Below, piece after piece: positions 46,901-58,867 of a stretch of DNA of 64,000 bases (the first letter of the stretch is position 1; each line of letters starts with the position of its first letter). Under the pieces are notes generated by a model. That model made no database searches and was not told where the DNA came from. It saw nothing but the letters and a program-made list of their open reading frames with translations. This DNA is from Melieria omissa (Eukaryota; Arthropoda; Insecta; Diptera; Ulidiidae), in assembly GCA_963971225.1 (NCBI GenBank), contig OZ020267.1, positions 154,681,920-154,745,919 on the forward strand, in the 5' to 3' direction. A program made the translations under genes and the position numbers.

Positions 46901-49900
46901 AACAAACAGCAGCATTTACGCTTCATAAATAAACACATTCTCGACGACTGGTGCTGACGTTGGTGCTGGCGCTGGCGCTGGAGCGGCAAATAGCGCCGCA
47001 GCCGAGACCGGTGCATGGCGCAATATATCTGAATGTAACGCATAATTTTGCGGCAAATAAAAATTCATTAAAAATTCAACACATCCTCCCGGAAGACGAG
47101 CAAAAACAAACATCGAACAGCGAGGTGGGGGGGAGAGGAAGCGAATTCGCTGGTAACAAACATGCGTACGCGAGCACATTTCAATGCAAATCAAATCAAA
47201 ATATTAGGCAAATGTTTACTGTGCGCGCATGTAAAGTCAGCCCGCCGACATTTGAGACGCTCGTTGCTGGCAGTGTGTGGGGTTGTCGATTTTTAAGGCA
47301 GAGAGTGGAGATGGCGAAGTCAAAGTCGCTAAACGAAACGCTGTCCTCACTGTAGGTGCGGCGAGCGCACGCGGCGAAATTAGACTCAAATTCAATTCCA
47401 TCTAATGGATATTGATTTGGCAATTAGCGTATTGCGGGCAACCCAGATTGCCGCCGTACAGCAGCGGCCGATAAGCCTGCAACGGCTTTAATGCGGAGCG
47501 CACGTGGCCGCAGCAGCCAATCGCCAACCAACACAACCAGCAAAAGAAAGGCGAAAACAATCTGAAAATGAAATAAAACGGCAGACGCAGAGACTGAAAG
47601 AAAATCACGGCATCCGTTTTGCTGCTTAGGCGGCCAGATAAAATCAAGCATTCTCACATGCCTTCATAGACAGCAGCTGTGCCATCGCGCCGCCACCAGT
47701 TTCCCATCCTTCCGACCAGCCACTCTGGGCGCACTGTGTGCCATGGCGAGCGGCGGCTGGCGGCTTTGCCCCGCTTTCGCGCGCTATCGAAAACGTTTTA
47801 TTTAAAGCCAAACTCAATCACGTCAACCTTAACAGCGTCAACAGCAATAGCAACAACAATAACAGCAACGCGAACAACCATAACGAGAGCAAAAGCATCA
47901 ATTCATGCGGCGAGTGACAAACGGGAAAAGTGCGGTGCGGGCGTAAAGGAAAATCGATATTCATTGAAGCCGACAGAGACTGCCAACGCCAGCATCGACA
48001 CCGGCAACAGCAGGAAAATCACCAGCGGCAACGCCAGTCATCAGTCGCTGCTTGCCGCCAGCGCGCGTCGTCAGTCGCTGCACGCAAATGAAAATGAAGC
48101 AGCCACACACAGTTGTGTAACTGACAACACACACACGCACAGGTGCGCACTCGTGTACATACGTGCAGCGGCGAACGATACCCATCGAACCGCCGCCTCT
48201 GCCTCGCGCTGTGCCGACTTTGTTTTTGCTGCTATAGCTGCTATAGCTTTGTGCTGTCTCCAGTGTTGAGATTTTCTGTTCTGTTCTGCTCAGTTTTTCC
48301 GGTTAGAGTGTATGATTTTCATTTTCATTTTTATCTGTTTTATCTGCACCGCAGGCGCCTCCCCGCCAGCTGTCGCCTTTGAGTTTCACCCAGTCGCATT
48401 TCTTTCGTGCGCATGCAGCACCGCTCTCCCTCACCGACGCGCCGTCAGTCAGACCACGTACCCGTACGAGTCCCGTGTGTGTGTGTTTTTGTGTGGGTGT
48501 GCGCGCGCGGTTTCGTGCTCATTATGCGCTTCAATGTATGCTTTGAAATTTCCGCTTACCTTGTCTTTGCCATATTTATTGATTATGTTGGCTGATGGCT
48601 GCCTTTGTCGTTGTGCATATTTGTTGCTTTTATAGCAATGATCTAAACCGGAGGGCGTTGCCGTAGCTGCCGCAGTTGCCGCAGCGAGAGGAGAGTCTGC
48701 AAATTAGAGCGCAATATAGGCTTGTGTCATTGACACTAGTCACGGGGGGACGGGGTGAGGGGGGCTTTGCACAACAGTCAGCGACAATTCATTACTGCAG
48801 ACCGCTGCTACGCCGAGTGGCGCGTTCCACGTATGTGGGCCCGCATGCTCGAACAGCGCCACAGCTTCCGCCGAGCCCGACATGCCGCTGCACCCTGTAA
48901 GCGCCGCTAGATGGTCTGATGTGCGTGCGGTCGGTGTCGCCGATATTGTTCGCTCGTGTAGCAAATCAATTCGCGCTGCTATCAAACTTGCGAATTGATA
49001 TTTTTACATTATTTATTTATACTTACCCGCTCGACATCGGCGACATACGCGCGCACGCACGCAGTCACATTTAGAACCTTTTGGTTCCGGTTCGCTTAAG
49101 CGCACAAATTAATAAATTTCGCTGCCACTTTGGCGACAGATTGGTTGGCATTGACACGCATAAAGCGAGGCGCCTTGGTGCCTGCACAAGGATTCACTTA
49201 ACCACAAAAACTACAAAAGTCAATGCCTCCTCCTCGCCGTCACATACTCACTGCGAAAAGTATAATAATAAAACGACAGCTGCGCCGGAAGTGCCCGCAC
49301 ACATGCACACTTCCATTCATTAATGGCCGACATGCCACACAGCTTGTGGCCGACATGCTTGAGGCACGCGGTGGGGCCACTCCCTCGGTCACTCAAATTT
49401 CCATTGATTTATTCCCATTGATTTATGCCCATTTATTTATTTATGTGTGTATTTGTGTATGCATTGGCTGTCAATGTCGATTGTTCATCTGTCATCGACG
49501 GTGTCCGCAGCGCGGATGCTCGTTGGCCGCTGATAATGAGCCGCAAAATGCCAAATGAGCGTCACGACTGCAGATGGAGAGCCGCAGACGGAGGCATGGC
49601 AGGGGGAGAGGTCGGCCCGAACAGTTAATAGAAATGGGCGAATTTGTGCGTTAATTTATTTATGGATTTGCGCCGCCGTTGTGAGTGTGTGTGTGTGTGT
49701 GTGGTCTGGTTGTTGCGGCCATCACAACGATTATCGCCGCAATCAGTATGCAATAAATCTCAATACTGAAATAGTTCATATACGAAAAAAAGTGAGTGCA
49801 AAAAAGTGAATGGACAAATTGGAGCAAATTGTGGATTGCATTTTCGGATTAGTTTGCATCATTCACTGTTTCACTTCATTCACCTTGGATTAAGTTTGCC

Positions 49901-52691
49901 TTTGGTGTAATTTGATTTAGTTTTGTTTTTAAAGGAGTCAGACCAAAACCAAACAGGTTGGCCCTTGTTTTCCTCCACAATCTGCATCTGTGGTCATCTG
50001 TGGTCTTACAGGAAGAAACACTTGAAAATGCACCTGGCGTGGTTAGGTGTCGGCTGATTTGTGTGGAAATGCGCCGGGCCGTTAAATTATGGCGTCGGCG
50101 AGAAGTGCGGCAAAATTTGGCATGAAATATGCACCAACACATGCGCGACGCCGACACAACAACGAACACACACTTGCAGCATTTGGGGAACGCGCACGGC
50201 AACGTTGCGTTGCCGTTGTCCTCGTTATTGTCATTGTTATTGTTATTGTTGACAGCAATGCGGCAATGCTGATAATTTGAATGCGCTCAAAACTATGAAG
50301 GCATTTCATTGCCCGCCGCCACAACTCCACCCACGCTTAGTACACAATCACACTCACACTGACACTTGCGTGGACGTGTGCAAGTGTGAAGTAACACAAA
50401 CACTCGCATCGTTTGGCGCCGTTAAGGAGATAATTGTGCTGTTAGCACACACACACACACACATACCCACAACATCAACAGCAAACACTAAAACAACAAC
50501 AACAATGGCAAACATGCAGTTGAAGCATTCTGCAGCAATTTTCTCAAGGAACGCCGGCCACGCCAACGCCACGAACCAGGCTAGAGACAATTAGGAGGAG
50601 GAGGAGGAAACCGGCGGCTGCTCCATTTGGGAATGCGGTCGGGTAAATGTCGCTGCAATTTAATACACTCATCCCACACACACACACACAGACGCCGCAT
50701 TCCGGGTTACACCTACAGCGAGATGGCCATATTTCGTGAGTATCCGCTCTGGCAACGTTGGCCCCAGCCGACACGCGCACAGCCGAAGCGCTTAATTTCC
50801 ATGTTGATTAACGACGCAGCATTAGGGCATAGAAACATCAATGACAACGACGACACCAGCACACACACACACATCGTGCGAATGTGTTTGTGTGGCCAAA
50901 GAGTTGTCCTTTCTCGGCGTCAGTGTAAATTGGTGCGGAAGCCTTTTGCGAGCTGCCTCTTACGCTCGAGTGCACTGAATGCGAGTGTCGCATGTTTTGT
51001 ATGTATGTGTACGTATGTGTGTGTGTATGTGCGTTACGGTAATGGGCTCATTAATTTTCATTGCTGCATAAAATTACTTCATTTTCTTTTCGAGCGCAAC
51101 AACATGGCCACTTCACACGGACCGGCAGCACTGGCTGCGACAAGGCAGCAAATGTTTCCTCTTTATTGTGGTTATTGACAGCCGTGTCGTGCAATGATTT
51201 CGTTTATGTACAATTTCTGTCATTAACGTATTTTGTCCGATGAAATTAAATACATTCTTACGCCGCGATCAAAAGTTCGGACAGAACGTGGTGAACGCTG
51301 AATGGGACCGTCAGCTGCACTCTTCAGGGATGTCACACTCATCGAGCATTCAGTTCGATGTTATGAAACAAATCAACATATTTTTGACCTAATTAAAAAT
51401 CATGGTTAGTTATTCGATTCCAATTGTGGCAGCACATTTCAATATCGCATTAGCCATGTTTAAATATTTATAGTTGAAAAATATTTGCAAATATTTTAGA
51501 TTTCGAATTTGTGCCAATTGCATCAAAAAGCTCTAAACAAATCCTGGGTTGAATGATTTCGCGCATTCCCAGAACAAATTAATCAGCTGGGCGGTTTTTG
51601 GGGCAGTAAGAGTATTGTGTGGAATGCAATTTTCAACTCAGTTTTAATATTTAAATATTGTGCCAAGACAAACGAAACGTGGCAAATTTGGTAAATAATT
51701 AAGTGCCAATCTATGCAAACTACTCATGCATTCCAAACACACACACACACCGACACATACAAATATTAAATAAATGAAAATTGCATGGATTGGAAATTTT
51801 GATTTTGTCGTCGGTGATGACAAATTTTCAAATTTGTTACTGTTGTGATGGGAAACTAAAAACAACTCCGCTGCAGACTAATTCCACAATTAATTTATAA
51901 ATCACAGCTAAGCAATTCAATTTCAAACGGACTGCTGCATACATATGGGAGACGGAGAGGGGATGCAAAATTGGCCAAGTCGAGCAAATCGCTGGCAGTG
52001 TTTTTGGCCATTTTTCGGCTGACCATATTGGCCCAAACAACTAATTAAATGCCGCCTTCGCTCTCGCTCCCCACCTGTCGCTGTCCTCTTGTGTTTGTTA
52101 TTGTTTTATGTGCGCTTGTCGCTTCGCATAAAATTTGCATTCAACACAAAATAAGCGACACTTTTATTTTTCGGCTGCAGTTGCGGCAGTGCGCTGGGCG
52201 TTGTTATTATTAGCTTACAACAACAAAAACAACAACAGTGGCACACGCGCACAACAGCTAATTAAGTGCAAAGTCGAAACTGTTTGTTTACCCACACATG
52301 GAAGAGTTGTACCTGTGTGTGTGTGAATGCATGTCGCCCCGTTTGCAGGTGTGTGTGTGTGTTGTTTCCTCCAGTTTGAGTGTGTGCAAAGTTTGCGTGA
52401 TTTTCGACTGCAACAACAACAACAGCAGCTGCCATTAACATAAACAAAAATAGCAGCCACAACGATAATTGTATTCCCGTTTGCTGTCGCAATAAATGTT
52501 GCTGGCAGCTAATTACAAATGCATTTCCCCCCGCTCTCCCGCTGGTCGAGTCGAGCCAAACATTCAAACACACACACACGCACAAAACTTGTATACAAAT
52601 AAATGCGATCGATGTTTGCATCAAAAAATATCATTTTCGTCTGTTGGTAGTTGCACTGGCACCGATTGACCAACCCAGCTTTTGGCCTTAA
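43934..52691. other. Non-coding DNA, microsatellite-rich
   Basis: No gene is supported. CA-rich runs lie at about 45612-45660, 50444-50462, 50676-50692 and 50860-50873. TG-rich runs lie at about 48475-48490, 49684-49703 and 51001-51030. The + frame from 47679 to 48269 is open for 196 codons with S/T/A-rich fly-like composition but contains no ATG, so at best it is an internal exon or 5' UTR. Frames at 45.2-46.1 kb are repeat-driven on both strands. Confidence 0.5.
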
Positions 52692-52889
52692 TCAAGACAC
52701 TTCCACTTTCAATGCCTGCAAGTATTTTTCGTTCACATTTGAATACAACATTGCGAAAGCCCGAAGGTTATCACAGTTCACAGGAATTGTAGCCTCTAGA
52801 GAAGAAGAGAATAGCTTTTGATAGAGTGCCATACATTTCATATTACTCTGACTATCTCTAAGTGGGACCACTCGGGAAAGGCTGAACAT
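52692..52889 (-). pseudogene. Coding-like fragment of unknown protein
   Basis: A 65-codon frame ends at 52692 with a stop. Unlike its surroundings it has balanced, globular-protein composition, including LYQKLFSSSLEATIPVNCDN and LRAFAMLYSNVNEKYLQALK. The frame's first codon is an ATG, but a stop lies just upstream and no continuation is visible there, so it looks like the 3' end of something larger. It could be the last exon of an unrecognised minus-strand gene, a transposon-derived remnant or a retrocopy. I do not recognise the family. A 32-bp A/T palindrome lies about 45 bp upstream. No poly(A) signature follows the stop. Confidence 0.25.
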
Positions 52890-53683
52890 ATTTTGAGCCC
52901 TTCTTACTCACTGATAACAACAATTGTGATTTAAAAAAAAAAAAAAATTTGCAAATTTTTTTTTTTTCAAAAAATTGCACTGGTTATAATTACTCGTAAA
53001 AAATTAATATTGTGAAGCGAGTCCTCCAATCTTTTCGCCAGGTAAGTTTTGTGTTCATTGCAAGTTTTTTGGATGGTGAATGGAAAAATTATTTGCATGG
53101 AAGAGGAAGCAAACTAGTGACACCCGCATCATATTCCAAATTTTTAAATTATTCTCTCTGAGATTCTTACAGTACAAAATAATTCCTATCGTTTTTGTTG
53201 TTACTCTTGTTGTAGCACACGTCTTTGTGTTTGGCTTTCTTAACGTTTCAATTTCAACCTAAATTTAATTTCACTAACTAGTTTTCGAATACAAGTTGTG
53301 TGCACACAGACAAACAAATATATATACACATTTGTAAAACACAAAAGCATTTGCAGACCACAATCACTTGTCTGGCAATTGAAGCAGTGTGACCAGGTTT
53401 CACTTTTCAAGGCTAAATCTAGCCTTTTGTTTAATCAGTTTGCCTCAAAATTCGAAGTTTAGCTTCGAAGGCTTTTCAAGGAATTTTTGAATTTTCAGTT
53501 TTCTAATATTTTGCTTTAAAAATGCACTTCAATTAGTTAAATCAAACATACTCGTATTTAAAATCAAATTGTTAACGAAAAGTCTAAAAAAAACTCAGAC
53601 GTGATAAGAATGATCCCATCATCCACACAAACAAACTGACAAAACTATTCTCCACAACTGATTTTTGAATAAAAGAAGCTTAA
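52890..53683. other. AT-rich non-coding DNA with palindrome
   Basis: Contains a perfect 32-bp palindrome at 52936-52967 (A12-TTTG-CAAA-T12). The rest is AT-rich, and the frame at 53080-53262 shows no recognised feature. Confidence 0.6.
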
Positions 53684-54372
53684 GGGGGGGGGGGGGGGGG
53701 GTAAGGTTTACACTTTCGAAAAATCGCATTTTTTTCTTATCTTATTGTTAAACATTTAAATAATATATTCTCAAAATTTTAAGTCGATCGGAAGTTATGG
53801 TCTATAGTTAGTCCCCTGTCCTTTAGTGCAGGTATACAGCTTATTCTCTTTTATCGCTTTTTCTCAAAACTACTTTTTCAAAGTCCGTGTTCACTGCCAT
53901 TTAAAAACTACTAAACCGATTCATTTGAAACTTGGTACACATTTTCTACGTATAAAATATCTCCCCAACGTTTATTAAAAAATTTTTTTACATTAAGGGG
54001 GTTTCCCACCCACAAAATGGCAGAATTCTTCGTGGAAAATAGCAGTTTACACTTTAGATGGCCACCAAAAATTTTTACATGAAAAAAAATAATAATCGGA
54101 GAATGTTGTGGGGAGGATTTGACTAAATTTTAATGGTTTTTGATTCCAGATAATTTCCGACCGAGATACAGTGAACACCGCAAATTGTATTTTTGCAAAG
54201 ACGTTCTGGGGCAAACTCTGTCACCGGCTTGTTTTGTAATATTTCTGCATGAAAAAATTACAGAATATTGTTAAAAGTATGCTTAATAATGTACAAAAGG
54301 TTTAAATAAATTTGAATACATACTTTCAAAAAAAAAAATCATAAAAAAGTGGCTGAAACCCTTACCTCCCCA
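53684..54372. mobile_element. TTAA-flanked element with poly-G terminus
   Basis: A 689-bp block is bounded by TTAA at 53680-53683 and 54373-54376. The left end is a run of 18 G followed by TAAGGTTT. The right end, reverse-complemented, reads TGGGGAGGTAAGGGTTTCAG. These are imperfect inverted termini of the GGGG-TAAGG-GTTT type. TTAA duplication suggests a piggyBac-type mechanism, though the termini differ from the CCCTTT element at 2656. The interior is non-coding. The G run has probably expanded by slippage from a shorter G stretch. Confidence 0.55.
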
Positions 54373-54376
54373 TTAA

Positions 54377-57300
54377 ATAAAGCTTTAAAATACAGAACTT
54401 GAAAGTATCATAAAGTGTGCAATACAACTAATTAATTATTAAAAATTTGTTTTTTTCCATTTTCTGTCATTCAGTAATTTCTGTTTATTTCAACTCTTTT
54501 GGATCGTTTAGTTTAGTCTCGTTAGCCTCTGCTGGCCACACTGCTCAGGAGTTCATACACATATGTATATGTACGATTGTGAAGGTATATATGTATGTTC
54601 ACATGTCCATACTTACAACAACAAAACGCACCAAAACTTGGAGCTACGTAGTTCTGTGTGCGTGCGTGCGTGTTTCTCACTTGTTGTAGTTACTGTGCAA
54701 TAGTTGTAGTGTATATAACTTTAGTCTGCAGCACAATTGTTGTAATCAACGGCCATAAAGTTTTCGCACAGCACGCGCTGAGTGACGGGCATCGCCGACT
54801 GTGTGTGTGTGTGTGCTTAAGAACCAATGTGCAGTTGTTCCCGCTGTTTGCGAAAACCAAAGGACAGACAAGTCTGCGGGACTTGGTTTTAGCCGGAAGA
54901 AATCCAGCATAACTCGGGAATAAGGATTCCAAAGTATCATGAAGATTTTCAACTTCCAACGTAAAAAAAAGGAGCTGTGTTTGTATGCAGTCGCTGCAAA
55001 TATTAATTTCCCTAAGCGATTTTGTTGTCGCTGTCAGACAACGAATATTTAAAACTTTTCGCTGAGCATATAAACGGCCGCTTGCGTTGAGAATTGCGTA
55101 AATAATTCCACAAACACAAACTGCCAAATATTGCACGGCATAGATACGTATATGTGTATGTGTGTGTGTGCATCATTTGGCCTCACTAACTGCGCAGAAT
55201 TTGCGCCGCTGCAAAATTGTTGATTAGGTAATTTAGCTTTCATTGGTTTAAGCCAGCGGCAGCCACACCCGAATGCAATTGTGGCCATCGCTTGTGGATG
55301 TATGCGACAAGCCAACAGCAACTGCGCGCGAAGTGCTGCGGCTTGACTCGGGCCAGAGCAATTAGGTCGGCGGGCGGTGGTTCGCAAAATCAAAGTGGTG
55401 TAAATAGTCGAGGGACGTGCTGGAGCTGGACTTCAAATCGGCTTCGCGTTCCATACTTACTGCTGCTCGTTTCGCACATTCTTCCAAGTAATAACGCATT
55501 CGAGTATTTTTTTTTGTAATATTTTCCTATATATATGGGATCTTATAGCTCATATATATATATGTATTGTTTTTGTTGTTGTTTTATTTATTCATTTCAT
55601 TTCATTTCATTTTAGTTGATTTTCCCTTTCTTTTCATTTTACTGTTTTCAAGTTTTATTTCAAAGAAAAAAGTCTTTGGTTTTCCTTATAGATACAAATA
55701 CATATGCATAAATACATTTGTTATTTTTGTTTTTATTTGTTTTTGTTTTTGTTTTTTGTTTTTGTTGTTTCATTATTTCATATAGTCTAGCATAGTCTAT
55801 AAATATGGTATGGTATGGTATGGTATGTATGTATGTATGCATGTAGGAATGAATGTATGGGGGGAAGTGACAGTGGTTGTGTACAAGTACATATGTATAA
55901 TTTTGTTGCTGCGATTTACGGTTACATTATGCTTAGTCGTTAGTACAGTTAAACTAGCTTCATCCATAGCAAACGCAAGTAGGACGCCACGCTTGTCGGC
56001 ATCGGATTTGCCAATTTCGGTTTTGTTGCATAAATTACGGCGATGGCCGACGTTCGACGGGCCACGGCGCGCGCGCGAGACAGTAAAAGCCACAAACATA
56101 CTAAAACGCGCCGAGCAATCGATCAGTCAATTGCGCAGACAATCAAACCAATGGAAATGCGAAAATTTTATGGAATTCTTTCAAATGTTGAATTATAATT
56201 TGTTTTTGTTTTCTCTTTTCGACACTTTTCGACTTTAGCCAATAGATTTCAAGGGCAGCGGCAGGTGAAGAGATTTGCAACTGTGTCCCTTGTCTGCCGG
56301 CTGCCTTGCGCGACTTGCGATGAGAGGGCGGGTTCTCGACGCGATCCGCACGTCTGTGTGTGGGTGTGGTGAAGTGTTGTGTGCCTGTGTTCAACGTACA
56401 CCTAACTTTACAGCGCTGCTCGCAAGGAAGGACCCAGCGCACATTTATATATTTACTTTTTTCTGTTTCAGTACAATGACAAGTCTCCAATCGAATTTGC
56501 TGTGTGGCAGCTTCCTTGGAGTGTTTTCAACATTTACACCGTTCAACTATTTATAATTGTTTGGGGCTGGTTTCATTTTAATTACATTTTGGTATTGGTT
56601 TAAATTTTTTTATATTTGCGTTTTAGCAACTTTCAGTGTCTGTGTTTTCTCTTCGAGTTCCGTACAAAATTAGCTACAAGTTTAACTTTTCTGGGTTTCT
56701 GCTGTCTTCGGTTACATATGTCTAATTGCTCAGTTGCTGCTTGCTATTGCTCCACGACTGTCCCGACACTGTCCGTCGTGTTTGAATTTTGCCTAGGAAT
56801 TGTCTTATTTAGCCCACTGCTCTCTGCATCTGAAACAGCTGCTCGCCCTGTCTGCGCTTCCTAACTAAAGCGTTTGTCCGTCCTTGTGGCCTCCCCTGCT
56901 GTCCGTTAATTGCTCTGTGCCACTATAAAAATATGCCGTATCCGCCTGTTTTGCTGTTCACTCGATTTGCACGCTTCAGCGTCTATTTACATACGTCAAC
57001 GCTCGACGGTTGTGTTTAGCACAATTGAAGCATTTATGATACCTCAGTCACTTTCGTATTGTATTGTGTTGTATTGTAGCGCCAAATGCTTGTTGTTGTT
57101 GTTGTGTATAAAAATATAAAATGAATCAACTCTGAATGGTATATGTTGTGTATTTTGCTAAATTAAATGTCAGTGCTGTACAGAAGATCATTGTTTGTTT
57201 TGGTTTTGCTAATTTCGGTCATTACGGAAATTGCAAATCTTATTTGTTGTAATAGGAATCAAATTCGTGTGTGTCTCGCCTGAATTTGCTCTGCGAAATC

Positions 57301-57958
57301 CTCGCCAGGCGTAAAAGGGTGCAGTGGAAAGTGGTTGTGCAAGTGGAGCGAGAAAACGCATGCAGACTGATGGTCCGAGTTCGAAAAGAATGCCTACAAG
57401 TATTTGCGCCACATAACCTCAAAGCTTTAAATTTTAGACATAACATAACCTCAAAGTTTTAAATTTTAGACGTCTGAAACGTCTCTCGTCCGTTTCAGCA
57501 ATGTGTAAGTTGCATATTTATTTTCGTGAAACCACTTGGGAGCTAAATTTGTAAACCGTACTTGGAGTTGTTTAACTTAATCGACGTAAGTAAATATTCA
57601 AAAATGATTAATTCGGTCCAGGTCGCAATAATGTTTCAGTGTCCGAAACCCTGCTGCAGTTTGCTAGCGTTTTGTAATTTTTATTTTTTGTAGAATCAAA
57701 ATTGATTTAAAAAATCAGAACCATAAACTGAATGAATCCTCCCGTCTTGCGGCGACCACATGCAACTAAAGATCGAAATTAATAAATTCCTCACCCGCAC
57801 AACCATTATTCACTGCATTTATTTTCTGTTCTCTGCGCTGCAGTCAGCTCATTGTAAATTTGAAGCAGAAATTAATGATAAGCAGAAGAGAAGCGAACCG
57901 AGCGCAAACTTCGTTCTGCCCACATCGGGTTCGGCAGATAAAGAAAACAACAAGTAAA
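54377..57958. other. Non-coding DNA left of kek1
   Basis: No gene is supported. Repeats: TG at about 54801-54815 and 55150-55170, a TTTCA run at about 55592-55612, TTTTTG-type runs at about 55725-55770, a GGTAT run at about 55806-55827 passing into GTAT units, and two copies of a 32-bp unit at 57411-57472. The segment 55500-55800 is strongly T-rich. Confidence 0.55.
57411..57472. repeat. 32-bp unit, two tandem copies
   Basis: The unit beginning ACATAACCTCAAAG at 57411 recurs at 57443 with one C/T difference across the shared 27 bp. A simple tandem duplication; no function is implied. Confidence 0.85.
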
Positions 57959-58003
57959 GAAAACAATAAAGTAAATTACTTTTAAGTAAAATTTATTGTT
58001 TTC
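57959..58003. terminator. Hairpin with AATAAA on both strands
   Basis: GAAAACAATAAA at 57959-57970 pairs perfectly with 57992-58003. A canonical AATAAA is thereby presented on + (57965-57970) and on minus (57992-57997). The minus-strand signal is about 870 bp past the kek1 stop codon and could be a distal polyadenylation site of that gene. The + signal would serve a convergent transcript, for which no gene is visible. Functional assignment is inference. Confidence 0.25.
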
Positions 58004-58413
58004 CAACTTACTTTTGCATTGCTTCTGCGACGTTTGCTGTTGCCTGTTGCTGTTGCCGGTTTTGGTGTTGGTTGTTCAAGAAATCTGTGTGGCGCAACAG
58101 TTGAGAATTTTTGTTTTTTAGCTAAACAGCGGCAAAAGACGGCGCTATTAGTCAGTTACCGTCACTTGACGATTACATTTCCGCATTTCCTTACATCTGC
58201 TTTCGACTTTTACGATTCTCACAACTCGAAACGCTGCAGCTGTCTGCATTCTGCGCCGCTTTGCATTCAGCGTTTTTTTACGTACTTTGCTGCATTTCGC
58301 TTCGTATTTGTTATTTACATTAAGCCTAAAAGTATACTCGTATTTTCTAGTTAGTTATGCGTTTCTTCTTTGCTTCTATGTTAAGTTGCCATTTCAATTA
58401 TTATCTTCAATTA

Positions 58414-58419
58414 TTTATT
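58414..58419 (-). terminator. Candidate proximal kek1 poly(A) signal
   Basis: AATAAA on the minus strand about 450 bp downstream of the kek1 stop. It lies in AT-rich DNA that would be the 3' UTR. The 58020-58867 interval shows no other gene and is best read as kek1 3' UTR or its flank. Confidence 0.25.
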
Positions 58420-58867
58420 ACGCAGACACTATCACATTCTTGTTGTTTTACGCCATTTACACGTAGTAATTACGCTCCCCTCGCTGCCGCGCGCAGCGGG
58501 CGGGGGCTGTTCAGTACAAAAGTCTTTCCCCTTAATACATTTACTGTTATGTGGTAGTGAGTGTTAGTATTTAGTAGTAGTCGCAGTAGTAATGGTAGCA
58601 ACGCTACTGAATCGAGTCTCAGAAAAAAATTGAATTTCAAATAATCAGCAAATGGCTGCGTCTCGCAACATCGTCGAAATGGCCAACCAGCGCAGCGCAT
58701 CGGCCCTTCACTGGCCAAACTTAAAGATCTAAAATATTTTAAGCAGAAAGTTGAAAACTTATCCGAAACTTAACAAAAACTCTGATAAACAGCCGTAACT
58801 CCCACTCGTAACACCAACACATAATTATCTACAAAGTCTCCGCTTGAGCCGTCCGCCGTCCGCCGCC

